From: Asaia bogorensis
Lineage (GTDB): Bacteria; Pseudomonadota; Alphaproteobacteria; Acetobacterales; Acetobacteraceae
NCBI RefSeq assembly: GCF_900465345.1
Contig: NZ_UEGO01000034.1
Location: 1-64,000 of the forward strand
Length of the DNA stretch: 64,000 nucleotides
Direction: 5' to 3'
Part shown: positions 17,247-26,333 of the stretch, in pieces
Numbering within the stretch: the first letter of the stretch is position 1
How the letters are laid out: every line of letters starts with the position of its first letter
Program-made: the position numbers and the translations under genes
The notes under the pieces: generated by a model
Told to the model about the DNA's origin: nothing
The model's database searches: none
The model's input: the letters and a program-made list of their open reading frames with translations, nothing else

Positions 17247-19526
17247 ATGTCCGAACGCAAGACCGTTTATCGCCCTTATCACCATCCTGCGGGTGGATGG
17301 GGTGCGGTCAAGGCAACGGCCAAGGCCCTGCTGGAGCAGAGCGTGGTGGGCAAGGGATCGCGGGCGCTTCTGGCCATGAACCAGCCGGGCGGTTTCAAAT
17401 GTCCGAGTTGCGCCTTTCCGGACCCCACGCGGCACAAGAAGATCGAGTTCTGCGAAAACGGTGTGAAGGGTCTGGCGGTCGAGGCCACCAAGCGACGCGT
17501 CACACGGGAGTTTTTTGCGCAGTACAGCGTCAGCGATCTTGCCGCACAGAGCGATTACTGGCTTGAGGAACAGGGCCGCCTGACGGAGCCCATGCGCTAT
17601 GATGCCCAGACGGATCACTATGTTCCGTGCAGCTGGCCCGAAGCCTTCGCCCTGATCGGGCAGCATCTGCGGGGACTTACCTCGCCACATCAGGCCGAAT
17701 TCTACACCTCGGGACGAACCTCGAACGAGGCAGCATTTCTCTATTCCGTCTTTGTGCGGGCCTATGGCACGAACAATTTCCCCGACTGCTCCAACATGTG
17801 CCATGAGCCGACAAGTCGCGGCCTTCCGGGTGCCATTGGCATTGGCAAGGGCACAGTGGTCATGGATGATTTCGACCATGCCGAGGCCATTTTCATTGTC
17901 GGGCAGAATACCGGCACCAATTCACCGCGCATGATGGGGCTTCTGGCCCATGCCCGCAAACGCAACGTGCCGATCGTTGTGGTCAATCCCATGCCGGAGC
18001 GATCGCTCATACGCTTCACTGAACCACAGGATGCCGTGCAGATGGCAACCGGGGGATCGACAGCGATTGCGACCGAATTTGTTCATATCCGGATCGGCGG
18101 CGATCTCGCTTTCTTCAAGGGCATGATGAAGGCATTGTTCGAGCGGGATCAGGCAGGCGAAAGCGTGCTGGATCATGACTTCATCACCACCCACACTGAA
18201 GGTTTTGCGGCCCTGCGCCAGGAGGTGATGCAGCAGGACTGGGCGGAAATCGAGCGTATTGCTGGTATCGACAAGGCCCAGATCGAGCGCGCAGCCGACA
18301 TCTATGCCCGGTCGAATGCCACGATCATCTGCTTTGGCATGGGCATTACCCAGCACCAGCAGGGTGCCCGCATGATCCAGCAGATTGCGGCCTTTCTCAT
18401 GCTGCGGGGTAACTTTGGCAAGAAGGGCGCAGGAATTGCGCCGATCAGGGGCCATTCCAACGTTCAGGGCGATCGCACCGTCGGCATCGATGAAAAGCCA
18501 AGCCAGGTCTATCTCGACCGGCTGCGCGATGTCTTTGGTTTCGAGCCTCCGCGGGACCATGGCCATCATGCTGTTGATTCGGTCGAGGCAATGCTTGCCG
18601 GTACGGCCCGCGTCTTTATCGGCATGGGCGGCAATTTCGTGCATGCCATACCCGACACACCGCGCGCCTATGAGGCCATGCGCCGTCTGGACCTGACCGT
18701 GGGTATCGCGACCAAACTCAACAGAGGACATATCGTCCACGGGCGCGATGCGCTCATCCTGCCGGTCGTGGCCCGCTCGGAGATTGACCGTCAGGCGACC
18801 GGCGAGCAATTCGTGACGATCGAAGACGCCATGTCGAACGTCACCGCCTCGCGCGGCGTGCTCGAGCCCGCCAGCCCGGACCTGCTTTCGGAAGTCGCCA
18901 TTGTCTGTGGCATGGCACAAGCCACTCTACCCGACAGCACCATCCCATGGGCATTGTTCCCGACTGATTACAGTCTGATCCGCGACAAAATTGCGGCGGT
19001 CTATCCCGACATCTATGCCGATTTCAACGCGCGCATACGCAACCCTCAAGGGTTTCATCTCGACATTCCGCCGCGTCGTCGCGCGTGGAAAACCCCGACC
19101 GGAAAGGCACAGTTCCTGCTCTTTCCGGGCCTCGCCGTCGATGATGCGGTCGATGATCCTGACATGCTGCGTCTTTCCACCATACGCTCTCATGACCAGT
19201 TCAACACGACCATCTACAGCATGAATGATCGCTATCGGGGCATCTACAACACCCGCATGGTCGTGTTCATGAATGATGAGGACATGGAAGAGCGCGGCAT
19301 TACGCAGGAAATGGTTGTCAGCCTGGAAACGATCTCGACAGACGGCATCCATCGCCGCGTGAACGATCTCGTGGCGGTGGCCTATCCCATGCCGCGCGGC
19401 GCAATTGCGGGCTACTACCCCGAACTCAACCCCTTGCTGCCTCTCAACCATTTCGACGAGATCAGTGGCACACCCGCTGCCAAATCGATCCCGGTGCGTG
19501 TTTTCCTCGCGGAGGGGACATCATGA
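17247..19526 (+). CDS. FdhF/YdeP-family molybdopterin oxidoreductase
   Basis: I start at ATG 17247 (MSERKTVYRPYHHPAGGWG), with GGAGA upstream; a frame 11 residues longer also exists. The 759-residue protein has the YdeP-type N-terminus with the CPSCAFPDP cysteine pair. Also visible are the molybdopterin-binding SGRTSNEAAFLYSVF and NMCHEPTSRGL motifs, a GMGITQHQQG region and the C-terminal dinucleotide-binding domain. These enzymes resemble formate dehydrogenase H, but their true substrate is often unknown; E. coli YdeP is linked to acid resistance. fdhD follows through an ATGA overlap, and mobA lies nearby, so cofactor maturation is locally supplied. Confidence 0.88.
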   Translation: MSERKTVYRPYHHPAGGWGAVKATAKALLEQSVVGKGSRALLAMNQPGGFKCPSCAFPDPTRHKKIEFCENGVKGLAVEATKRRVTREFFAQYSVSDLAAQSDYWLEEQGRLTEPMRYDAQTDHYVPCSWPEAFALIGQHLRGLTSPHQAEFYTSGRTSNEAAFLYSVFVRAYGTNNFPDCSNMCHEPTSRGLPGAIGIGKGTVVMDDFDHAEAIFIVGQNTGTNSPRMMGLLAHARKRNVPIVVVNPMPERSLIRFTEPQDAVQMATGGSTAIATEFVHIRIGGDLAFFKGMMKALFERDQAGESVLDHDFITTHTEGFAALRQEVMQQDWAEIERIAGIDKAQIERAADIYARSNATIICFGMGITQHQQGARMIQQIAAFLMLRGNFGKKGAGIAPIRGHSNVQGDRTVGIDEKPSQVYLDRLRDVFGFEPPRDHGHHAVDSVEAMLAGTARVFIGMGGNFVHAIPDTPRAYEAMRRLDLTVGIATKLNRGHIVHGRDALILPVVARSEIDRQATGEQFVTIEDAMSNVTASRGVLEPASPDLLSEVAIVCGMAQATLPDSTIPWALFPTDYSLIRDKIAAVYPDIYADFNARIRNPQGFHLDIPPRRRAWKTPTGKAQFLLFPGLAVDDAVDDPDMLRLSTIRSHDQFNTTIYSMNDRYRGIYNTRMVVFMNDEDMEERGITQEMVVSLETISTDGIHRRVNDLVAVAYPMPRGAIAGYYPELNPLLPLNHFDEISGTPAAKSIPVRVFLAEGTS

Positions 19527-20374
19527 CCACGAGACCGGATAGTCTTGCAGCGGCCCATGTGCTGCGCCACGCCATCGAAATTGGCCCCGAGGGCGATCAG
19601 GAGCGGATCGAGCTTGGCATTGCCGAAGAGATACCGCTCACCCTGATTTTCAATGAATTCCATGTTCATGCGGTCATGATGGTGACACCGCTTGATCTGC
19701 ATGATTTCGTGCTCGGTTTCGTGCTTACCGAGAAGATCATTGCTGCGCCGAGCGATATGATCTCCTGCCATATCGAACGTCATGAGGAACAGCTCACGGC
19801 GCATATACGCATCACCGGTGCCGATTTCAGCCGATTGATCCGTCGGGGTCAGCGCCTGTTGACCGGGGGCAGTTCGTGCGGGCTTTGCGGCGTGACCTCG
19901 CTGGACGATATTGCCACCGCAACACCGAGCCTGCCTGCGCATAGTATCCCGGTGTCATCCATACGCGCGGCGCTCAATGCCCTGCCAGACCAGCAGGTCC
20001 TGAACCAGCAGGTTCATATGGTGCATGCTGCGGCCTGGGCCTCCCCCGATGGCATCATCCATTACGTGCGTGAGGATGTCGGGCGTCATAACGCGCTGGA
20101 CAAGCTGATCGGCATACTAAGCCAGTCACCAAGGGATCCGGGACGAGGCTTTTGCCTGCTGACCAGCCGTTGCTCATACGAAATGGTTGAAAAAGCACTG
20201 ACCCTGGGTATCTCGACACTGGTCGCGGTCTCCTCTCCAACCGATCGCGCCATCCAGATTGCCCGCAAGGCAGATATGACCCTGATCGGCAATGCGCGGC
20301 GGGATCGCTTCTCTGTATTCTGCGGCGGCCATCGCCTTGTCAGACCCGAAACTCTGGAAATGATGACCACATGA
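19523..20374 (+). CDS. fdhD: Formate dehydrogenase accessory sulfurtransferase
   Basis: The 283-residue protein has the FdhD catalytic CxxC loop (GGSSCGLCGV, around residues 113-122). The HAAAW and REDVGRHNALDKLIG motifs follow, then SRCSYEMVEKA and a C-terminal FCGGHRL. FdhD moves sulfur from a cysteine desulfurase to the molybdenum cofactor of formate-dehydrogenase-type enzymes, which fits its ATGA overlap with the upstream molybdoenzyme. Its own stop overlaps the next gene in the same way. Confidence 0.94.
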   Translation: MTTRPDSLAAAHVLRHAIEIGPEGDQERIELGIAEEIPLTLIFNEFHVHAVMMVTPLDLHDFVLGFVLTEKIIAAPSDMISCHIERHEEQLTAHIRITGADFSRLIRRGQRLLTGGSSCGLCGVTSLDDIATATPSLPAHSIPVSSIRAALNALPDQQVLNQQVHMVHAAAWASPDGIIHYVREDVGRHNALDKLIGILSQSPRDPGRGFCLLTSRCSYEMVEKALTLGISTLVAVSSPTDRAIQIARKADMTLIGNARRDRFSVFCGGHRLVRPETLEMMTT

Positions 20375-20865
20375 CACCCAGCTCCTCACCAGCTTCACAG
20401 GAAATTTTCGGTTTCGAGCAGGATTTTGCAGGATCGTTACGTTGCATACCGATGTGCGTGCGAATGAAGCTCGATCTGACAGGTATCAAGCTAAGCCTGC
20501 GCCAATGGAGCCAGTTTCTTCCGGACGAACGTCGTGATTTACTGGAACGCGCCTGCGTCACGCCAGACGAGCAAAACCGCTATCACGCTCATCTTCTGTC
20601 CCTTATCGCGCAACGCTGTGACGCGCCACCCAAGCCCCTTCCGGCAAATGAGGATCATCTCTGGCGTGATAGCGCGGCGATTCCTGACTGTGTCCTTCAG
20701 CAGGCCGCTTCAGATGGAGTCTCTCCGCCGACACGCGAGGCATGGGGCTCGCTGACGTCGCTGCAACGCTTCGCCTTGGTCAAGCTTGCCCGCTCACGCC
20801 ATGAAAACGAGAATTTCGTTCCGGCAATGCGTGAGTTCGGGCTGTTGACAACTGAGCCCGCTTAA
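20371..20865 (+). CDS. Nitrate reductase associated protein family
   Basis: This 164-residue protein resembles the small family annotated as nitrate reductase associated. Shared segments include FGFEQDFAGSLRCIPMCVRMKLDLTG, LSLRQWSQFLP and a C-terminal WGSLTSLQRFALVKLARSRHENENFVPAM. Its biochemical role is not established in what I know. It begins inside the fdhD stop (ATGA), so it belongs to the molybdoenzyme operon and may assist that enzyme. Its stop abuts mobA, which runs in the opposite direction. Confidence 0.8.
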   Translation: MTPSSSPASQEIFGFEQDFAGSLRCIPMCVRMKLDLTGIKLSLRQWSQFLPDERRDLLERACVTPDEQNRYHAHLLSLIAQRCDAPPKPLPANEDHLWRDSAAIPDCVLQQAASDGVSPPTREAWGSLTSLQRFALVKLARSRHENENFVPAMREFGLLTTEPA

Positions 20866-21456
20866 TCACGCGTCAAGAAGCGTTGTCAGAGCCAGCAGAT
20901 CATCGGGCGTATTCACGTTGAAGAAAGGATCCGGCCCCTCATCATCAAAGGGGATGGGGGTCATGTTAATGCGTCGCGCAAAGTTCCAGACGGCCAGTTG
21001 ACGGTGATCGCCGGATGCCACGCCCGCGCTCAGGTAGTCATCCAACAGGGGCAGAGACGATACGGGCCACAGCGCAACAAGAGGATGGATGCGACCTCGG
21101 CTCATGGCACAACAGGGCGGCGCTTCCAGCCGTCTGACGAGATCGTTCGGGACAAAAGCTGTATCCACTGGCACGGTCAATACGGCCGTCTCGCCAAGAT
21201 CCTGTGCCCATTCAAGTGCCGCAAGCACACCGGAGAGAGGGCCTGCCTCGGTATGTCGATCCTGAAGCTGCGTCAGGTTGCGGCCATAGGCTGTTTCGCA
21301 ATCGCGTCGTGTCGAGAGCGCAACCAGACCGGTCTGGGGCCGTAACCGGTTAAGGAGCTGATCGATCAGAGCCCCCCTCCCGGCTGGGATGAGCGCCTTG
21401 TCCCGATACCCCAGCCGACTGCCTTGTCCCCCTGCCAGAATGACAGCAGGGGTCAT
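20866..21456 (-). CDS. mobA: Molybdenum cofactor guanylyltransferase
   Basis: The 196-residue protein starts with the nucleotidyltransferase motif LAGGQGSRLGYRDKALIP (residues 7-24) and has a TVPVDTAFVP strand with the catalytic Asp. The C-terminal part FFNVNTPDDLLAL is typical of MobA. It attaches GMP to molybdopterin, giving the bis-MGD cofactor needed by enzymes like the convergent YdeP/FdhF homologue. It is the last gene of a minus-strand run after the Pro-rich protein, 13 bases downstream. Confidence 0.92.
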   Translation of the reverse strand: MTPAVILAGGQGSRLGYRDKALIPAGRGALIDQLLNRLRPQTGLVALSTRRDCETAYGRNLTQLQDRHTEAGPLSGVLAALEWAQDLGETAVLTVPVDTAFVPNDLVRRLEAPPCCAMSRGRIHPLVALWPVSSLPLLDDYLSAGVASGDHRQLAVWNFARRINMTPIPFDDEGPDPFFNVNTPDDLLALTTLLDA

Positions 21457-21469
21457 GGGCAGGACCTGC

Positions 21470-21811
21470 TCAGCGTGGACCGCCGGGGGAAACGGGTTGA
21501 ATGGGTCCGGGAGGTACCGGGTGCGGGCGATAATGATGCCTGTGCGGGCGTACAGGGGGTGGCGGCGGCGGCGGTGGCTGCACCTGCACGGGCCTGAACG
21601 GCGGTGGCGCCTCTCCGCGGTTGTAATACGGCCCCTTGTAATTGTTGTTCAGCTGGGATGAATTCAGCTGCTCAATCATGTTGTTGCCAGTCCCGTCCGC
21701 ATAGCGGTGGGGTGCCGGGCCTTGCTGCGCGAACGCAAGCGAGGGGGCAGCCAGAGAGAGCGCCGAAAGGGCTACCCCCAGAATACGCTTTGACCCGAAA
21801 TGACGAATCAT
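21470..21811 (-). CDS. Secreted proline/histidine-rich small protein, function unknown
   Basis: The 113-residue product has a good signal peptide (GVALSALSLAAPSLAFA-QQG). A short Asn/Gln-rich region follows (MIEQLNSSQLNNNYKGPYY), then a tail with eight consecutive prolines and a HRHHYRPHP cluster. Eight prolines in a row should need EF-P for translation, and the histidines could bind metal; both are inference. It overlaps the amidohydrolase stop through ATGA and is followed by mobA, so the three genes are probably co-transcribed. I recognise no family. Confidence 0.72.
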   Translation of the reverse strand: MIRHFGSKRILGVALSALSLAAPSLAFAQQGPAPHRYADGTGNNMIEQLNSSQLNNNYKGPYYNRGEAPPPFRPVQVQPPPPPPPPVRPHRHHYRPHPVPPGPIQPVSPGGPR

Positions 21812-23238
21812 GGTGTCTTCCCTTTAGCGACGAGCCCGTCCGAGACCGGCATGCCGCGCTGCCAGACCTGAGAAATCAGGTCGATGTCAGATATGGTGCG
21901 GTCTGGCGCGCCGTCAATGACAAGGAAGTCAGCTCGTTTCCCGACAGCCAGCACGCCACGATCCTGCAGCCCCAGAAGAGCCGCTGCCTTCTGGGTCGCC
22001 AGATTGATAGCCTGCAACGGCGTAAGGCCTGACTGCACAAGCAGGACAAGCTCGCGATGCTCGGCGTAGCCGGGCAGGCGAAGCGGCGTCGCTCCTGAGT
22101 CGGTTCCAAACCCGATCTTTGCTCCAGCACGATACAGGGCAAGAACATTGCGTTCGTTCATTGCCAATGCTGCGCGCGCCGCGCTGACCGAAGGTTTCGC
22201 CAGACTATCCTTGCGCCATTGCTCATCGGCAATCCTGTCGCGAAGGGCCGGCGACATGGCATCATGTGCGACAGGCTGCCCCAGTGTCTCCGGATGCTCG
22301 GCAAAATAATAGGTCGACTCATCCAGCGACAATGTCGGGATATACCACGCTCCGGTGGATCTGATCTGGGTGATGAAGCCCTGATCGACCGGCTTGTCCC
22401 GCACACCATGCGCCAGAATATCGGCCCCATGTTGGAGGGCCGTTTTGGCGAGATCCAGATCGTGAATATGGACCGCCACGCGCAGATGGCGTCGGTGGGC
22501 CTCCTTGATGGCTGCATCCCAGACAGACGCGCCGAGCAGTGGCAAGGGCGGTTTGCCCGGGTTGGTCAGACGCAGATCATCGAGCCAGATCTTGACGAAA
22601 TCCGTCCCCTCATCGGCCATCCGGTCCACAGCCTGTCGCGCCTGTTGCGGGGTGGACGGGCGGAAAATCTGGTCACGCCCCATGCCATCAATCATGGCTT
22701 CAGGCGGCATCCCGGCAGGTGCACCTATACCCTGATCGACACCGAAAAGATCAGCCCCCTCATTGGCCCCTTCATGCTGCTCGTGACGCAGCTGATCGAA
22801 CAGGGGGGATTTGTTCAACCCGAGCGACGTCACGGTCAGGACCCCGTAGCGTATGTACTGGTTGAGCGCTGCCAGGATATTGGCGCGTGTGTAGTTGGCC
22901 GACGCTGCACTCATCCCGTCCACCAGCCCGACATGACTGTGGTCACTGATCAACGCGGGCATGATTGTCTTGCCCTGAAGGTCGATGATCCTGACGCCCG
23001 CGGGCGGTGTCGTGGCCAGGCCTATGATCTGACCATGATCGACCACCATTGCGAGATCGGTGCGTGCCGGCGCGCCTGTCCCATCGACAACACGGGCGTG
23101 GATCAGCGCAACCGGCTGGGCCTGGGCCGGTTCGCCGCTGGCAAACGACACACCAAGGGCAGCGATGAGGGAAACCGCTGGAACCGCGAGCCGACTGCGC
23201 CTGACCGGTGATAGCGGGACCTGACCGGAATATCGCAT
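21808..23238 (-). CDS. Secreted amidohydrolase (imidazolonepropionase-like metal-dependent hydrolase)
   Basis: I use the ATG at 23236-23238, which has a perfect AAAGGAG nine bases upstream and gives a signal peptide ending near PAQAQP. The 476-residue protein has the amidohydrolase pattern: a VDGTGAP strand, metal-binding HSH in MPALISDHSHVG, then HIHDLDLAKTAL, DILAHG and GTDSGATP with the catalytic Asp. Secreted members of this group cleave diverse amides or peptides, and the substrate cannot be told. It heads an operon with the Pro-rich protein and mobA. Confidence 0.85.
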   Translation of the reverse strand: MRYSGQVPLSPVRRSRLAVPAVSLIAALGVSFASGEPAQAQPVALIHARVVDGTGAPARTDLAMVVDHGQIIGLATTPPAGVRIIDLQGKTIMPALISDHSHVGLVDGMSAASANYTRANILAALNQYIRYGVLTVTSLGLNKSPLFDQLRHEQHEGANEGADLFGVDQGIGAPAGMPPEAMIDGMGRDQIFRPSTPQQARQAVDRMADEGTDFVKIWLDDLRLTNPGKPPLPLLGASVWDAAIKEAHRRHLRVAVHIHDLDLAKTALQHGADILAHGVRDKPVDQGFITQIRSTGAWYIPTLSLDESTYYFAEHPETLGQPVAHDAMSPALRDRIADEQWRKDSLAKPSVSAARAALAMNERNVLALYRAGAKIGFGTDSGATPLRLPGYAEHRELVLLVQSGLTPLQAINLATQKAAALLGLQDRGVLAVGKRADFLVIDGAPDRTISDIDLISQVWQRGMPVSDGLVAKGKTP

Positions 23239-23489
23239 GAAAGCTCCTTTATCGCCCTCAGAGGCCCGCCACGCCGCGACAATCCGGGTGGCATACAGGC
23301 CATTTGAAGCCACCTCCCGAACGCGGCAGAGCGGCACAGGATCCATTGCCCGTGCAAACGATATCGCATCTGTGAAGCGTTGTTGGCTCTGCGAAAGAAA
23401 CGGAGCGCCCGCGCATCAGTTAAACAGCGGTATGATGGTCGCCCGGAAACTCGAAAATGACGGGCATGACAGTAAAACAGGAGCGTTTC

Positions 23490-24404
23490 ATGTCACTTAC
23501 GCCGCAGGTCAAAGCGATTCTTGCCAATTACGAGTCAGATAATCCCGGCACCAAGGCCAATCTTGTCCGTCTGATGAACACGGGCGTTCTGGCTGGCACC
23601 GGCAAACTTGTCATTCTGCCCGTCGATCAGGGATTCGAACACGGACCCGCCCGCTCCTTTGCAGCAAACCCTCCGGCCTATGACCCGCATTATCATTTTT
23701 CGCTGGCGATCGAAGCCGGACTTAATGCTTTTGCAGCTCCCCTCGGGATGCTTGAGGCTGGTGCTTCGACCTTTGCCGGTCAGTTGCCGCTCATCCTCAA
23801 ATGCAACAGCTCGAACTCGCTGGCCACCGAGAAGAACCAGGCCGTCACCGGCACGGTTGCCGATGCCCTGCGGCTGGGCTGCTCGGCCATCGGCTTCACC
23901 ATCTATCCCGGCAGCGAATACTGCTTCGATCAGATGAACGAACTGCGTGAACTGGCCCAAGAGGCGAAGGCCGCTGGTCTTGTTGTCATCGTCTGGAGTT
24001 ACCCACGCGGCCCGATGCTGGACAAGGCTGGCGAAACCGCCATCGATATCTGCGCCTATGCAGCGCATATGGCCGCTGAATGCGGGGCGCACATCATCAA
24101 GGTCAAACCTCCGACAGACGCGCTTTCCTTGCCGGCAGCCAAAAAGGTCTATCTCGATCAGAAGATCGACATCTCGACCATGGAGGCTCGTGTGCGCCAC
24201 GTCGTACAGTCAACCTTCGCCGGGCGTCGCATCGTGATCTTCTCGGGCGGTGAACATGAGAGCACCGAGGCCCTGCTGGACACCATCCGCGGCATCCATG
24301 CGGGCGGCGGGTTTGGCTCGATCATCGGCCGCAACACATTCCAGCGCCCGCGTGAGGAGGCTCTTTCGCTTCTGTCGACCATCACGGGCATTTTCAAAAG
24401 CTGA
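23490..24404 (+). CDS. fbaB: Class I fructose-bisphosphate aldolase (DhnA/FbaB type)
   Basis: The start at ATG 23490 is preceded by AGGAG with good spacing; a frame 11 residues longer lacks one. The 304-residue protein has the DhnA-family motifs LPVDQGFEHGP, LKCNSSNSL and VIVWSYPRGP. The Schiff-base lysine lies in HIIKVKPPTD and the phosphate-binding end in GGGFGSIIGRNTFQRP. It splits or forms fructose-1,6-bisphosphate. It is a single gene with its own spacer on both sides. Confidence 0.93.
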   Translation: MSLTPQVKAILANYESDNPGTKANLVRLMNTGVLAGTGKLVILPVDQGFEHGPARSFAANPPAYDPHYHFSLAIEAGLNAFAAPLGMLEAGASTFAGQLPLILKCNSSNSLATEKNQAVTGTVADALRLGCSAIGFTIYPGSEYCFDQMNELRELAQEAKAAGLVVIVWSYPRGPMLDKAGETAIDICAYAAHMAAECGAHIIKVKPPTDALSLPAAKKVYLDQKIDISTMEARVRHVVQSTFAGRRIVIFSGGEHESTEALLDTIRGIHAGGGFGSIIGRNTFQRPREEALSLLSTITGIFKS

Positions 24405-24476
24405 AGGCCCCCTGACTGTGGCGGCGGCCTTTCGACAAGACCGTCTGAAAGGCCACCATCGCAGGATATCCTTCGT

Positions 24477-24501
24477 GGTTCCCGGCGCAGCTGCGGGAAC
24501 C
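24477..24501. terminator. Hairpin between convergent aldolase and ABC genes
   Basis: GGTTCCCG (24477-24484) pairs with CGGGAACC (24494-24501) in a perfect 8-bp stem between two convergent genes. It could stop transcription from either side. A second weaker pair (AAGGCC/GGCCTT) lies just after the aldolase stop. Confidence 0.5.
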
Positions 24502-24507
24502 TTACCC

Positions 24508-25284
24508 TCAGCCCTGCCCCGCTGACTTGTACGCCTCGATTATTGTGTCAGGCGCACCATCCATCCTGATACGGCCTCCTTCCATCCAGATGATGCGCGT
24601 GCACCACTTTTCCAGGATGGGAAGGGAATGCGACGTAACGACGAGGATGCGAACGTATTCGATCAGGCGCGCAAGTCTGTCATGAGCCTTCTTCTGGAAA
24701 TGACTATCCCCTGCCATGAACCATTCATCCATGAGCAGGATGTCTGGGCGCGGCGATGTGGCCAGACCAAAGCCCAGACGGACAATCATGCCTGAAGAAT
24801 AATGTCTGACCGGCAAATCGAGAAAGGCACCCAGTTCCGCGAAAGCCTCGACATCCTTTTCCAGGGTCAGGGTTTCCTGCTTGTTCATGCCGAGTACACG
24901 GGCATACAGGCGGATATTCTCCCGCCCTGTCAGCTCGGGATTCATCCCGGCCTGCGGGCTCAGAAGCGCATGAACCTCACCTTGCACGTCAAACTGGCCG
25001 ATCGAGGACTCATAGATTCCGGCGAGCGCCCTGAGCAGGGTCGACTTCCCTGCACCGTTATGGCCGATCAGGCCGACACGCTCGCCAGCCGTGATGGACA
25101 GCGAGATCGCATCAAGAGCCACGATGATTGTCGTATCGTCCTGGCTGACGATGCTGCCGCCCACGGCCTGGCGGCTCTGGATCTTCTGCCGAACGCCCTT
25201 GAAGAGACTTTTCTTGAACGATCGCGCACTGCCATGGAACATGGGATAGATAAGGGAGTAATCCCGCAGGGTAATGGAAGACAT
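24508..25284 (-). CDS. Polysaccharide-export ABC transporter ATPase (Wzt/KpsT/TagH type)
   Basis: The 258-residue ATPase has Walker A GHNGAGKST, a signature YSSGMIVRLGFGLATS and Walker B DILLMDEWFMAGD, with VVTSHSL as switch. The YSSGM signature and DEW in Walker B mark the polysaccharide/teichoate/O-antigen exporter group. The 40-residue N-terminal lead before the core is also typical. It follows its permease by 5 bases. No glycosyltransferases are adjacent, so the exported glycan is unknown. Confidence 0.88.
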   Translation of the reverse strand: MSSITLRDYSLIYPMFHGSARSFKKSLFKGVRQKIQSRQAVGGSIVSQDDTTIIVALDAISLSITAGERVGLIGHNGAGKSTLLRALAGIYESSIGQFDVQGEVHALLSPQAGMNPELTGRENIRLYARVLGMNKQETLTLEKDVEAFAELGAFLDLPVRHYSSGMIVRLGFGLATSPRPDILLMDEWFMAGDSHFQKKAHDRLARLIEYVRILVVTSHSLPILEKWCTRIIWMEGGRIRMDGAPDTIIEAYKSAGQG

Positions 25285-25289
25285 CGTTC

Positions 25290-26087
25290 TTACACCCAGA
25301 ACGCAAGACGCTCACGCGTTCTGACGAATGTCAGAAAGCCGAGCAGGCACCATACAAGACTGACCCCGCAGGAGACAGCGACAACGCTCGGACTGGGGAG
25401 ATGCCCCAGAATCGGACCGCGTACCATTTCAAGAAGATCGTAGAACGGGTTGAAAATCAGATATCGGCTGCGCGGACCCAGCTGGGTCGGCTGCCAGATG
25501 ATCGGCGTGACATAGAACGCGATCTGCATGAAGGCCCCCACAACGGAGGTGATGTCGCGAAAACGTGCACAGAACGGCCCCAGAAGCAGACAGGCAGCAT
25601 AACCGTTCAGCGTCCACAAGACGAGCCCGGGCAGCGCTGCGATACTGATCAGACCCGGCCATGCACCATAAAGGATAAAGACACCGATCGGCACGATGAT
25701 GCTGTGAGCGAAAACGATCAGATTACGTACCAGCAGCCTGATGGCATGAAGCGTATAGGGCAGCTTCATGGCATGAATCGTTCCCTCCGCCTCAACGAAG
25801 CAGGTGCAGGATTCCATCAGCAGACTTGATAGACCGACCTGCCAGAGAGCGAGGGAAAGTGACAGGAAAGGCAGATAATCACGAAGCACCATTTGAAAGA
25901 TGCGCGCATAGATCACCCCCATGGAGGCGACCATGATAAGGGCCGAGAGGGTGAGCCAGAACGGACCAAGCACCGAACCTCGATAACGCAGTCGAATATC
26001 GGTCCACCCGAGAGTAGCTGCCAGCCGCCACATGCGCAGCCCTGAAACTATATCTTCCAATGCGAGGGCATAACGACGCTGGCTCAT
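25290..26087 (-). CDS. Polysaccharide-export ABC transporter permease (Wzm/KpsM type)
   Basis: I choose ATG 26085-26087 (MSQRRYALAL), with GGAGA just upstream; a longer frame lacks a site. The 265-residue protein has the ABC-2 layout: an amphipathic N-terminus with WTDIRLRYRGSVLGPFW, the family signature, then six hydrophobic segments. It pairs with the downstream ATPase to export a lipid-linked polysaccharide. It lies divergent from the SLT-SPOR lipoprotein gene across a 246-base spacer that should hold promoters for both. Confidence 0.87.
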   Translation of the reverse strand: MSQRRYALALEDIVSGLRMWRLAATLGWTDIRLRYRGSVLGPFWLTLSALIMVASMGVIYARIFQMVLRDYLPFLSLSLALWQVGLSSLLMESCTCFVEAEGTIHAMKLPYTLHAIRLLVRNLIVFAHSIIVPIGVFILYGAWPGLISIAALPGLVLWTLNGYAACLLLGPFCARFRDITSVVGAFMQIAFYVTPIIWQPTQLGPRSRYLIFNPFYDLLEMVRGPILGHLPSPSVVAVSCGVSLVWCLLGFLTFVRTRERLAFWV

Positions 26088-26333
26088 GTCTCTCCGGGAA
26101 TTGCTTACGGTCTCTTTATGGGACAGGCGCCTGAAAATACGCTTTGCGCTGGACAATTCGCGTAGCGGATCACACCCGTTTTCGCAACAGCGGCGCAACA
26201 GCCGGCGCCGAATCTTCCCAGGCCACGCGATAACACCATTTTTCGCTTTCTTTCTCTTATCGCACTCCGTAGTTTTGCCTCATTCCCGCCCCATATTACG
26301 GATCACACTCGGTTGCATCAGGTGAAATCCATC

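Noticed and set aside
16812-17879. 355-residue minus-strand frame spanning the receptor end and the molybdoenzyme start
   Set aside because: It crosses a strong terminator and two well-supported plus-strand genes, with no motif of its own.
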